Below are positions 18,057-27,900 of a DNA stretch of 64,000 bases, piece after piece. The notes under the pieces are model-generated. The model was given only the letters and a program-made list of their open reading frames with translations, was not told the DNA's origin and searched no databases. The stretch is from an uncultured Flavobacterium sp. Lineage in GTDB: Bacteria > Bacteroidota > Bacteroidia > Flavobacteriales > Flavobacteriaceae. Position 1 is the first letter of the stretch, and each line of letters starts with the position of its first letter. The DNA is taken from positions 35,949-99,948 of the forward strand of contig CANROJ010000002.1 in NCBI GenBank assembly GCA_947632215.1, written 5' to 3'. The position numbers and the translations under genes were made by a program.

Positions 18057-19853
18057 ATGTCAGCATTAGGACACGAAATAATTCATGATCATGACCATGA
18101 TCATCACGATAAAGGGAATTTCTTTACTAAGTATGTATTTAGTTTAGATCACAAAATGATCGCAAAACAGTACTTGATAACTGGTATTATCATGGGTATT
18201 GTTGGGATCGGTATGTCTCTTTTATTTAGAATGCAAATCGCATGGCCAGAGGAATCTTTTACGCTTTTTAAATGGTTATTAGGCGATAATATGGCTCCCG
18301 ACGGAGTAATGAAAAATGACGCATATTTAGCTTTAGTTACAATGCATGGTACCATCATGGTATTCTTTGTACTAACAGCAGGTTTAAGTGGAACGTTTTC
18401 CAACCTTCTTATTCCATTGCAAATTGGAGCACGTGATATGGCTTCAGGTTTCTTAAATATGTTATCTTACTGGATTTTCTTTATTTCTGCTGTTATAATG
18501 ATTATTTCATTATTCGTAGAAGGAGGACCAGCATCTGCAGGATGGACAGTTTATCCACCCTTAAGTGCATTACCACAAGCTATTCCAGGTTCAGGAATGG
18601 GTATGACTCTATGGTTAGTTTCTATGGCTTTGTTTATTGTTTCTTCAACTATGGGATCATTAAACTATGTAGCTACAGTAATTAACTTGAGAACAAAAGG
18701 AATGTCAATGACTAGATTACCATTAAGTATCTGGGCTTTATTTACTACTGCTATAATCGGTATCGTTTCTTTCCCTGTTCTTTTATCAGCTGCTTTATTA
18801 TTATTATTTGATAGAAGTTTTGGAACATCATTCTTTTTATCTGATATCTATTTAGCTGGAGAGGTTTTACACTACCAAGGAGGTTCTCCAATATTGTATG
18901 AGCATTTATTCTGGTTCTTAGGTCACCCTGAGGTATATATTGTAATATTACCTGCTATGGGACTTACTTCAGAAATTATTGCTTGTAACGCTCGTAAACC
19001 TATCTTTGGTTACCGTGCAATGATTGCTTCTATTTTAGGTATTGCTTTCTTATCTACAATTGTTTGGGGTCACCATATGTTCGTTTCAGGTATGAATCCT
19101 TTCTTAGGATCGGTCTTTACCTTTACTACATTATTAATTGCAATTCCATCTGCTGTTAAAGCATTTAACTATATCACTACTATCTGGAGTGGTAATATTC
19201 AGATGAACCCTTCTATGTTATTCTGTATTGGATTCGTTTCTACTTTCATTACAGGAGGTTTAACAGGTATCATCTTAGGGGATTCAACTTTAGATATCAA
19301 CGTTCACGATACTTATTTCGTAATTGCTCACTTCCACTTAGTAATGGGTATTTCTGCTCTTTATGGTATGTTTGCTGGTATCTATCACTGGTATCCAAAA
19401 ATGTTTGGAAGAATGATGAATAAAAACTTAGGTTATATCCATTTCTGGGTGACTGCAGTTTGTGCTTACGGAGTTTTCTTCCCAATGCACTTCATCGGTT
19501 TAGCTGGTTTACCTCGTCGTTACTACACAAATACAGCTTTCCCATTATTTGATGAATTCTATGATGTGAACGTACTAATTACAGTATTTGCTTTAGTAGG
19601 AGCTGCATTCCAATTATTATTCTTATGGAACTTCTTCTATAGTATATTCTATGGAAAGAAAGCACCACAGAATCCTTGGAGAAGTAACAGTCTTGAGTGG
19701 ACTACTCCTGTGGAGCATATCCACGGAAACTGGCCAGGAGAACTACCTGTAGTTCACAGATGGCCGTATGATTACAGTAAACCTGGTTTACCTGAAGATT
19801 ATGCGCCACAAACTATGCCAATGCAAGAAGGTGAAGAAGTATTACATCACTAA
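18057..19853 (+). CDS. ctaD: Cytochrome c oxidase subunit I
   Basis: The catalytic subunit of a heme-copper oxidase, reducing oxygen to water and pumping protons. The 598-residue protein has about twelve helices. Key residues are visible: HPEVY at 290-294 (a CuB histidine, the D-channel-type glutamate and the tyrosine of the His-Tyr pair), the HH pair in WGHHMFVSG, and [11 protein letters not shown] with heme ligands. The HPEVY form points to the A1 group. The N-terminus is histidine-rich ([15 protein letters not shown], about 6-20), which is unusual and may bind metal. It closes the act-cta operon and is followed by a strong terminator. Confidence 0.96.
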   Translation: MSALGHEIIHDHDHDHHDKGNFFTKYVFSLDHKMIAKQYLITGIIMGIVGIGMSLLFRMQIAWPEESFTLFKWLLGDNMAPDGVMKNDAYLALVTMHGTIMVFFVLTAGLSGTFSNLLIPLQIGARDMASGFLNMLSYWIFFISAVIMIISLFVEGGPASAGWTVYPPLSALPQAIPGSGMGMTLWLVSMALFIVSSTMGSLNYVATVINLRTKGMSMTRLPLSIWALFTTAIIGIVSFPVLLSAALLLLFDRSFGTSFFLSDIYLAGEVLHYQGGSPILYEHLFWFLGHPEVYIVILPAMGLTSEIIACNARKPIFGYRAMIASILGIAFLSTIVWGHHMFVSGMNPFLGSVFTFTTLLIAIPSAVKAFNYITTIWSGNIQMNPSMLFCIGFVSTFITGGLTGIILGDSTLDINVHDTYFVIAHFHLVMGISALYGMFAGIYHWYPKMFGRMMNKNLGYIHFWVTAVCAYGVFFPMHFIGLAGLPRRYYTNTAFPLFDEFYDVNVLITVFALVGAAFQLLFLWNFFYSIFYGKKAPQNPWRSNSLEWTTPVEHIHGNWPGELPVVHRWPYDYSKPGLPEDYAPQTMPMQEGEEVLHH

Positions 19854-19874
19854 TTCAATGTAAGATTTATATAG

Positions 19875-19905
19875 AAAAGGTCATCCATAAAATGGATGAC
19901 CTTTT
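19875..19905 (+). terminator. Terminator of the act-cta operon
   Basis: A perfect 14-bp stem (19875-19888 with 19892-19905), a 3-base loop, and a T-run ending at 19907. It lies 21 bases after the ctaD stop. It is a textbook rho-independent terminator. Confidence 0.93.
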
Positions 19906-19945
19906 TTATTGCTGTAAAGTATTTTTTAGGGATAAATTTTTAATA

Positions 19946-19953
19946 TATATTTG
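19946..19953 (+). promoter_or_regulatory. ruvB promoter, -7 element, almost touching the start codon
   Basis: TATATTTG matches TAnnTTTG exactly and is only 4 bases from the preferred ruvB ATG at 19958. If used, transcription would start at or next to the ATG, giving a leaderless or near-leaderless mRNA. A TTT at the -33 distance (19923-19925) is a partial match. Confidence 0.55.
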
Positions 19954-19957
19954 TGTT

Positions 19958-20968
19958 ATGAATCCAAATTTAGACCCAAGTAGTTCACATCTATCCTCAG
20001 AGGAGCAGGATGTAGAAAAAAAGCTTAGACCCTTGTCCTTTGATGATTTCGCAGGGCAGGAAAACGTTTTGGAGAACTTACAAGTTTTCGTTGAGGCAGC
20101 TAATAGGCGTGGTGAAGCTTTGGATCATACTTTGTTTCATGGTCCTCCAGGACTTGGTAAAACTACATTAGCTAATATTTTAGCTAGTGAATTAAATGTT
20201 GGTATAAAGATCACTTCAGGACCTGTGTTAGATAAACCAGGTGACTTAGCTGGTCTTCTTACTAATTTAGAAGAGCGAGATGTTTTATTTATTGACGAAA
20301 TCCATAGGCTTAGTCCAATTGTAGAAGAGTATTTATATTCGGCGATGGAGGATTTTAAAATAGATATTATGATAGAATCAGGGCCTAATGCTCGATCGGT
20401 TCAAATTAATTTAAATCCATTTACATTAGTGGGAGCTACTACTAGAAGTGGGTTACTTACTGCTCCAATGCGTGCTAGATTTGGAATTCAAAGTAGATTA
20501 CAATATTATACTCAGGAGCTGTTAGCCGGGATTATCGAGCGAAGTGCATCTATTTTAGGAGTACCCATATCTGTGGAGGCAGCTATTGAGATTGCTGGAA
20601 GAAGTCGTGGAACGCCTCGTATTGCAAATGCTCTGTTGCGCAGAGTACGTGACTTCGCACAAATAAAAGGTAATGGAAGTATAGATTTGTTTATTTCTAA
20701 GTATGCTTTGAATGCTTTAAATGTCGACTCACATGGCTTAGATGAAATGGATAATAAAATTTTATCTACTATTATCCAGAAATTTAAAGGAGGGCCTGTT
20801 GGTATCTCGACCTTATCTACAGCTGTATCAGATAACGCTGAAACTATAGAAGAAGTCTATGAACCTTATCTAATACAAGAAGGTTTTTTAGTACGCACAG
20901 CTAGAGGACGAGAAGTTACAGCCAAGGCTTATCAGCATTTAGGTCTTGAAGTACCCAAGCAGGATTAA
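19958..20968 (+). CDS. ruvB: Holliday junction helicase ATPase RuvB
   Basis: RuvB is the hexameric motor that drives branch migration of Holliday junctions with RuvA. From the ATG at 19958 the protein is 336 residues, the usual length. Walker A is GPPGLGKTT at 62-70 and Walker B is LFIDEIHR around 110-117; the sensor segment [18 protein letters not shown] and the arginine finger region follow, then the winged-helix DNA-binding domain. The open frame extends upstream to 19892, but that stretch overlaps the terminator and promoter and has no family resemblance. queG follows after 12 bp. ruvA lies 3.4 kb downstream rather than adjacent. Confidence 0.97.
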   Translation: MNPNLDPSSSHLSSEEQDVEKKLRPLSFDDFAGQENVLENLQVFVEAANRRGEALDHTLFHGPPGLGKTTLANILASELNVGIKITSGPVLDKPGDLAGLLTNLEERDVLFIDEIHRLSPIVEEYLYSAMEDFKIDIMIESGPNARSVQINLNPFTLVGATTRSGLLTAPMRARFGIQSRLQYYTQELLAGIIERSASILGVPISVEAAIEIAGRSRGTPRIANALLRRVRDFAQIKGNGSIDLFISKYALNALNVDSHGLDEMDNKILSTIIQKFKGGPVGISTLSTAVSDNAETIEEVYEPYLIQEGFLVRTARGREVTAKAYQHLGLEVPKQD

Positions 20969-20980
20969 TAAGATAGTTTT

Positions 20981-21922
20981 ATGATAAACAACCCTAGTAA
21001 ATATAGTGCGTGGATAAAAGCGGAAGCTGAGCGTTTGGGTTTTATGCAGTGCGGTATTTCTAGGGCTGAGTTTTTAGAACAAGAAGCCCCTAGGTTATAT
21101 AATTGGCTGCAGGAGTCTATGCATGGGCAGATGCATTATATGCAAAACCATTTTGATATGCGTTTAGACCCTCGATTATTAGTACCAGGAGCTAAAAGCG
21201 TTGTTTCTTTAGCTTTGAATTATTTCCCCGAGCAAAAGCAAGTAGAGCAGAGTTATAAAATTTCAAAATACGCCTATGCAGAGGACTATCATTTTGTTAT
21301 TAAAGATAAATTAAAGGAATTTCTTTGTTCATTACGCGATACAATTGGAGATGTTCAAGGTAGAGTTTTCGTAGATTCTGCTCCTGTTTTAGATAAAGCC
21401 TGGGCTGCTAAGAGTGGTCTAGGATGGATAGGTAAAAATAGTAATCTGATAAATAAAAAAAGTGGTTCATTTTTCTTTCTAGCCGAGCTTATCATTGATT
21501 TAGAATTAGAGTATGATGGTATTGTTAGTGATCACTGTGGTACTTGTACTAGATGTATTGACGCTTGTCCTACTAATGCCATTGAACAGCCATACATTGT
21601 CAATGGTAGTAAATGTATTTCCTATCTTACCATTGAGTTAAAGGATTCTATAAGTAAGCAATTTAGTAATCAATTAGAGGACTGGATTTTTGGTTGTGAT
21701 ATTTGTCAAGATGTATGCCCCTGGAATCGTTTTTCAATTAGTCATTCAGAACCTCGTTTTGTCCCTAATAACCAGGTGTTGTCTTATAGTAAAAGACAGT
21801 GGGAGGAACTTACGGAAGATACTTTTAATGAAATATTTAAAAAATCAGCACTAAAGAGATCTAAATTTAGTGGATTATTGAGAAATATGGAATTTTTGAA
21901 CACTGGTCTTAAGGAATTTTGA
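20981..21922 (+). CDS. queG: Epoxyqueuosine reductase QueG
   Basis: QueG carries out the last step of queuosine synthesis in tRNA, reducing epoxyqueuosine with a cobalamin and two [4Fe-4S] clusters. The 313-residue protein has the conserved [12 protein letters not shown] segment with Asp132 and Asp138, and the cysteines Cys186-x2-Cys189-x2-Cys192-x3-Cys196, Cys212, Cys239-x2-Cys242-x3-Cys246. The [11 protein letters not shown] segment is diagnostic of the family. It forms a two-gene unit with ruvB. The length is typical of the shorter QueG form without HEAT repeats. Confidence 0.96.
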   Translation: MINNPSKYSAWIKAEAERLGFMQCGISRAEFLEQEAPRLYNWLQESMHGQMHYMQNHFDMRLDPRLLVPGAKSVVSLALNYFPEQKQVEQSYKISKYAYAEDYHFVIKDKLKEFLCSLRDTIGDVQGRVFVDSAPVLDKAWAAKSGLGWIGKNSNLINKKSGSFFFLAELIIDLELEYDGIVSDHCGTCTRCIDACPTNAIEQPYIVNGSKCISYLTIELKDSISKQFSNQLEDWIFGCDICQDVCPWNRFSISHSEPRFVPNNQVLSYSKRQWEELTEDTFNEIFKKSALKRSKFSGLLRNMEFLNTGLKEF

Positions 21923-21939
21923 TACTGCTGTAAAAAGAT

Positions 21940-21947
21940 TACCTTTG
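21940..21947 (+). promoter_or_regulatory. maeB promoter with -33 and -7 elements
   Basis: TACCTTTG is an exact -7 match, 23 bases before the ATG. A TTTTG ends at 21921, giving an 18-base spacer to the -7 element. This is one of the best-formed promoters in the window. Confidence 0.65.
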
Positions 21948-21970
21948 TTTTGAAATGAAAAACTATTTTT

Positions 21971-24250
21971 ATGAACAAAGATAATTTACGTAGGGAGGCA
22001 TTAAAGTATCACGCAGAGCCTATACCTGGGAAAATTCAGGTAGTTCCTACCAAAAAATATTCTTCACAAAGAGATTTATCTTTAGCATACTCTCCTGGAG
22101 TAGCTGAACCTTGTTTGGAGATTGCAGCAGATGTTGAGAATGTATATAAATATACAGCTAAAGGTAACTTAGTTGCTGTTATTTCAAATGGAACAGCAGT
22201 CTTAGGACTTGGAGATATTGGACCTGAAGCTTCTAAACCTGTAATGGAAGGAAAGGGATTGTTATTCAAAATTTTCGCAGGTATTGATGTTTTTGATATT
22301 GAAGTTGATACTACAGATGTCGATAAATTTATCGAAACAGTGAAAAATATATCTCCAACTTTTGGAGGAATTAATTTAGAAGATATTAAAGCTCCTGAAT
22401 CTTTCGAAATCGAAAGAAGGTTAAAAGAGGAGTTAGATATTCCTGTAATGCACGATGATCAGCATGGTACAGCTATTATTTCTGCGGCTGCTTTATTAAA
22501 CGCAGTAGAATTGGCAGATAAGAAAATGCAAGAGGTAAAGATGGTTATCTCAGGTGCTGGATCGGCTGCTATAGCTTGTGCCAAATTATATGTAGCTTTT
22601 GGTGTGAAAGTTGAGAATATCAAAATGTTTAATAGTAAAGGGGTATTGAAGAAACAGGATGAACGTATTTCTGACATTCAAAGAGAGTTTGCTGTTGATG
22701 ATGATATTTCTTTAGCTGATGCAATCAATGGAAGTGATGTGTTTATAGGACTTTCTACAGCTGATGTTTTAAAACCAGAGATGTTAGAAACTATGGCAGA
22801 TAATCCTATTGTCTTTGCTATGGCTAACCCTAATCCAGAGATAGATTATAACTTAGCTGTTAAAACACGTAAGGATGTTATTATGGCTACGGGTCGTTCT
22901 GACTTCCCTAATCAAGTTAATAACGTTTTAGGGTTTCCATATATATTCCGTGGAGCTTTGGATGTTCGTTCAACTAAGATAAACGAAGAAATGAAGATGG
23001 CTGCTGTTGTAGCTTTAGCTGAGTTAGCTAAAGAACCAGTACCAGAGCAAGTAAATATCGCCTACGGTGCAACTAAATTGTCCTTCGGTAGAGATTATAT
23101 TATTCCAAAACCTTTTGATCCTAGATTAATTTCTGTAGTCCCACCAGCAGTTGCTTTAGCTGCTATGGAAAGTGGTGTTGCTAAAGCGCCAATTACTGAC
23201 TGGGAAGCATATAAGCATGAGTTAGCACTTCGTATGGGCTCGGACAATAAGTTAGTTAGAATGCTAATTAATCGTGCTAAAACATCACCTAAACGCGTTG
23301 TTTACGCTGAGGCTGATCATTTAGATGTTTTAAAAGCTGCTCAAATTGCCTTTGAGGAAGGAATGACTATTCCGATCTTATTGGGAGATAAAGACACCAT
23401 CGTAGAACTTAAAAATGAAATCGAGTTTCATGCTGAAGTAGAAATTATAGACCCAAAAAGCGAAGTTGAGAGTGAGCGTAGAAATAAATTTGCACAATCT
23501 TATTGGCAAGCTAGATTACGTAAGGGTATAACTTTATATGATGCACAGAAGTTAATGCGCGAGCGTAATTATTTTGCAGCAATGTTGGTTAACGATGGGC
23601 AAGCAGATGCGATGTTGACAGGTTATTCAAGAGCATACCCTACGGTAGTTAAACCAATCTTAGAGTTAATTAAAAGAGCTCCAGGGGTTTCAAAGGTTGC
23701 TACAACTAACCTTATGATGACAAAAAGAGGTCCTATGTTTTTAGCTGATACAGCAATTAACACAAATCCAAGTGCGGAAGAACTTGCAAAAATTGCTGTT
23801 ATGACAGATAAAGCAGTTCGCATGTTTGGCATTGAACCTGTTACTGCGATGTTATCTTATGCTAATTTTGGCTCAGCTAATCAGTGTTCTCCAACAAAAA
23901 TGAGAGATGCTGTTAAGATCCTTCATGAGCAATACCCAGAAATGGTAGTAGACGGTGAAATTCAAATTGATTTTGCATTAAATGATCAAATGCTAAAGAG
24001 TAAGTTTCCTTTCTCTAAGTTAGTTGATAAACAAGTAAATACTCTTGTGTTTCCTAATTTAGACTCTGCTAACATTACATATAAAATGTTAAAAGAATTG
24101 AATAAAGCAACTTCTATTGGTCCTATTATTTTAGGATTAGATAAAGCAGTTCATATATTTCAATTAGGTGCTAGTGTGGATGAAATGGTTAATATGACTG
24201 CTGTTGCAGTTGTAGATGCTCAAGTACGTGAAAGCCGCAAGCGCAAATAA
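21971..24250 (+). CDS. maeB: NADP-dependent malic enzyme with phosphotransacetylase-like domain
   Basis: The enzyme oxidatively decarboxylates malate to pyruvate, yielding NADPH. The 759-residue protein has the malic enzyme N-terminal part (SLAYSPGVAEPC near 37-48, HDDQHGTAI near 160), an NAD(P)-binding Rossmann domain (VISGAGSAAIACAKL near 193), and from about residue 430 a phosphate acetyl/butyryltransferase-like domain. This three-part layout is the standard long MaeB form, in which the C-terminal domain is usually regulatory rather than catalytic. It has its own promoter and no partner genes. I see no missing catalytic residue at reading level. Confidence 0.96.
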   Translation: MNKDNLRREALKYHAEPIPGKIQVVPTKKYSSQRDLSLAYSPGVAEPCLEIAADVENVYKYTAKGNLVAVISNGTAVLGLGDIGPEASKPVMEGKGLLFKIFAGIDVFDIEVDTTDVDKFIETVKNISPTFGGINLEDIKAPESFEIERRLKEELDIPVMHDDQHGTAIISAAALLNAVELADKKMQEVKMVISGAGSAAIACAKLYVAFGVKVENIKMFNSKGVLKKQDERISDIQREFAVDDDISLADAINGSDVFIGLSTADVLKPEMLETMADNPIVFAMANPNPEIDYNLAVKTRKDVIMATGRSDFPNQVNNVLGFPYIFRGALDVRSTKINEEMKMAAVVALAELAKEPVPEQVNIAYGATKLSFGRDYIIPKPFDPRLISVVPPAVALAAMESGVAKAPITDWEAYKHELALRMGSDNKLVRMLINRAKTSPKRVVYAEADHLDVLKAAQIAFEEGMTIPILLGDKDTIVELKNEIEFHAEVEIIDPKSEVESERRNKFAQSYWQARLRKGITLYDAQKLMRERNYFAAMLVNDGQADAMLTGYSRAYPTVVKPILELIKRAPGVSKVATTNLMMTKRGPMFLADTAINTNPSAEELAKIAVMTDKAVRMFGIEPVTAMLSYANFGSANQCSPTKMRDAVKILHEQYPEMVVDGEIQIDFALNDQMLKSKFPFSKLVDKQVNTLVFPNLDSANITYKMLKELNKATSIGPIILGLDKAVHIFQLGASVDEMVNMTAVAVVDAQVRESRKRK

Positions 24251-24314
24251 TAAAACTTTATAACCTTTGGCTGTCGTCTTTAACTTTTGCAAAAAAATAG
24301 TTAATATTTATTAC

Positions 24315-24322
24315 TATTTTTG
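24315..24322 (+). promoter_or_regulatory. ruvA promoter, -7 element
   Basis: TATTTTTG matches TAnnTTTG exactly, 19 bases before the ruvA ATG, implying a leader of about 14 nt. It would also drive sprA, which begins 3 bp after ruvA. Confidence 0.55.
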
Positions 24323-24341
24323 AGCTTAAATTAAAGTTATT

Positions 24342-24923
24342 ATGATTGCACATATACAAGGGAAATTAGTGGAGAAAACACCCACTGAAGTAGTAATAGA
24401 TTGCGGGGGAGTAGGATATTTAATCCATATTTCCCTGCATACTTTTTCTCAAATTGGTTCTAGTGAAAAACTAAAACTATATACCTATCTTCAAATAAAA
24501 GATGACGCACATACTCTTTTCGGTTTTAGTGAAAAGATAGAACGTGAACTTTTCAAATTACTTATATCTGTCTCAGGTATAGGCGGGAATACTGCCCGCA
24601 ATATGTTATCCTCAATAAACCCAAGTGATCTTTTTAGAGCTATTGCCAATGCAGATACTAAAACCATTCAATCAGTAAAAGGTATTGGTAGTAAAACTGC
24701 ACAAAGGGTAATTTTAGATCTGCAAGAAAAAGCAGTTAAATTGTATGACATTGATCAACTTTCGCCTATAGTTAACAATACAAACTTAGAAGAAGCGTTA
24801 TTAGCTTTAGAGGTTTTAGGTTTTGCTAGAAAGACTGCAGAGAAAGTAGTTAATAAAGTATTGGACCAAACCCCAGATGCTAGTGTTGAAGCAATTATTA
24901 AACAGGCTTTAAAAAATTTGTAG
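24342..24923 (+). CDS. ruvA: Holliday junction DNA-binding protein RuvA
   Basis: RuvA binds the four-way junction and loads RuvB. The 193-residue protein has the N-terminal OB-fold (MIAHIQGKLVEKTPTEVVID start), two helix-hairpin-helix motifs (the VSGIGGNTARNML and VKGIGSKTAQRVI segments around 78-125), and a C-terminal three-helix domain (about 146-193) that contacts RuvB. All parts are intact. It is followed after 3 bp by sprA, so the two are probably transcribed together; the ruvA-sprA pairing is a known flavobacterial arrangement and not a functional link I can argue from sequence. Confidence 0.97.
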   Translation: MIAHIQGKLVEKTPTEVVIDCGGVGYLIHISLHTFSQIGSSEKLKLYTYLQIKDDAHTLFGFSEKIERELFKLLISVSGIGGNTARNMLSSINPSDLFRAIANADTKTIQSVKGIGSKTAQRVILDLQEKAVKLYDIDQLSPIVNNTNLEEALLALEVLGFARKTAEKVVNKVLDQTPDASVEAIIKQALKNL

Positions 24924-24926
24924 AGA

Positions 24927-27900
24927 TTGAAATGGTATTCACCAGGTTTACATAATCGGTTAGTTATAACTACCTTATTTTTGCTTTTTACTTGGCTAAG
25001 TTTTGGGCAGGTGGTTGTTGTACAACAAAGTCAATCCCAAAGTACTTTGCCTCTGCAGGCTCAGCAAGAGCTTATAGAGCAAGAAGAACTAACTGCGCAG
25101 CAAGAGCAAGAATTAGAGTTGTGGGAAGCAGAGTTATTAGAAGATTGGCAGGAGTTTGAGTTAAATCAAGCCAATGATTCTTTAGCTCCGGCTTATCGAC
25201 CAGGTAATATTACCTTTCCAGATCCAAATTTTATTAAAGAAGTTTATTCCTACAACCCTTTAACAGATAAATATTATTATACCAAAGGCTTAGATAATTA
25301 CGATGTTAATCTTCCAGTTATTTTAACTAGACAAGAATATGAGCAATTGGTACTTCGTGCAGAAATACGAAAGTATTTTCAACAAAAATTCGATGCCATG
25401 CATGGACGCTTGGAAGACGAAGAAGCTATGCGTGATATGCTGCCTCGTTATTATGTGAATTCTAAGTTGTTTGAAGGGATATTTGGCTCAAATACAATTG
25501 ATGTGAAACCTACAGGGTCTGTTGAGTTTGATATGGGTATACGCTTTACTAAACAAGATAATCCTATTATTTCTCCCAGAAATAGAAACAGTCTGACCTT
25601 TGACTTTGATCAGCGTATTAGTATGGGGCTCCACGGGATGGTAGGAACTCGTATGGGGGTAAATATCAATTATGATACCCAAAGTACTTTTGATTTCCAA
25701 AACATGATGAAACTAGCATATGAGCCCGATGAAGATGCTATTATTAGGAAAATTGAGGTTGGTAATGTAAGTATGCCTATAGGAGGTTCTTTAATTCGTG
25801 GTGCTCAAAGTTTATTCGGAGTAAGAACAGAGTTGCAATTTGGACGTACTACCATTAGTGGAGTGTTCTCTGAGCAAAAGAGTCAAACTACTAGTGTGGT
25901 TGCTCAAGGGGCAGGTACTTTAGAAGACTTTGAAATGTATGCTTTAGATTACGATGAAGATCGACATTTTTTCTTATCTCAATATTTTAGAAATAATTAC
26001 GACAGTGCATTAGAAAATTACCCTTATATAAATTCTAGGGTTCGAATAACCCGTGTAGAGGTTTGGGTTACCAATCGCTATAGTAGAATGGGGCAGACCA
26101 ACAATAATTCCAGAAATCTAGTTGCCATACAAGATTTAGGTGAAGGAAAAAATAAGACAGGAAACGGGAATAGAGTAGTGTCTAAAGATGAACCTGGTTT
26201 TTTTGTCAATCCTAATGCAAACCCTTACCCTGATAATAAGAACAACTTATATGATCCTGGTAAAATTGGTGCTGCTGGATATTATTTATCTGCCGCAATT
26301 CGAAACAGTACCTCCACAAGTCAAGGTTTTAATACTCCTGTTCAAGAAGGAAGAGATTTTGTTAAGCTAGAGAGCGCTAGGAAACTTAATAATAATGAAT
26401 TTACGTATCATTCACAACTAGGTTATATCTCATTAAATCAACGTTTGAGTAATGATGAAGTTTTAGCTGTAGCTTTCCAATTTAGTGTAGGGGATCAAAT
26501 TTATCAAGTTGGTGAGTTTGGTAACGATACTCAGGTTCCCCCAGAGAATATAACAGGAATCCCTGGAGATAATCAACCTGTGTTGTTATCGGAGTCTATA
26601 GTGGTAAAATTATTAAAAAGTAGTCTGACTCTTACCCACGCTCCTGTGTGGAATTTAATGATGAAAAACATCTATCAAATCCCAAATGCTTCTTACATTG
26701 GTCAGGATAAATTCAGATTTAATATCTTATACACAGATCCTAGTCCTTTAAACTATATTTCCTCTGTAGATGGAGGTGTATTGCCTGAAGGAGTTGAGCG
26801 TACTGCTTTATTGAGCGTTTTTCATCTAGATAGACTAAATTCCGTGAACGACCCCCAAAAGGGTGGTGATGGTTTTTTTGATTTCTTGCCCAATGGTGGA
26901 TTACAGAATATTTATGATCCAAATGATCCATCTGCTTCTTTTACTGGCAGCAATAATAATCAATCAGGATATGGAAATAATAACGGATTCGGTAATAATG
27001 GAAGTTTAAATAATAGCTCAGGTTACGGCGGTGGTTCCAGTGGTTATGGTGGTGGTAATAGCGGTTACGGCGGTGGATATGGAAGTAATAATGGGAATAA
27101 CACAAATAGCTTTGATGGTATTACTATCGATGCAACTAATGGTAGATTGATTTTCACTACTGTCGAGCCTTTTGGGGAATACTTATATAATAAATTAGAT
27201 GAGTCTTTAGTAAGTAACTCAGAGGGATACTACAATGAAGCCTCTTATAATGAAAATCAGCGTAAGTATGTGTTTTCGGAATTATATAGAAGCACTAAGA
27301 CTACAGCAATTAGGAATCAAAGTAATAAAAATAAATTTTTATTAAAAGGTAAGTTCTCTAGTCAAAATGGAGAAGGTATTCCTATTGGAGCTTATAATGT
27401 TGCTCCTGGTTCTGTGGTTGTAAAGTCTGCAGGTAGACTACTTATAGAAGGTGTAGATTATACGGTTGATTACAATAGAGGTAGAGTAATGATCTTGGAT
27501 CAAGCTCTTTTAGCCTCTAATGCACCGGTAGAGGTATCGGTTGAGAATAATACAATGTTTGGGCAACAAACCAAACGTTTTTTTGGTTTGAATTTAGAAC
27601 ACAAGATAAGCGATGATTTGTTGTTTGGAGCTACTTATCTTCGTTTATCAGAACGTCCAATGACCCATAAGAGTATGTATGGTCAAGAAGCTGTAAATAA
27701 TACTATTTGGGGTTTTCACGCACAATATTCCTCTGAAGTTCCAATTTTAACTAGATTAGTTAATAAGCTGCCCAATATTGATACCGATGTAGAATCTCGA
27801 ATTACCTTGCGAGGAGAGTTCGCGTATTTGCAACCAGGTAGCTCAAAAATTGACCAAATGAATGGTGAGGCCACTTCTTATCTAGATGATTTTGAAGCAG

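Noticed and set aside
27022..27085. Regular repeats resembling a CRISPR array
   Set aside because: The repeats are short, have no spacers and keep the sprA reading frame; they encode a Gly/Tyr-rich peptide.
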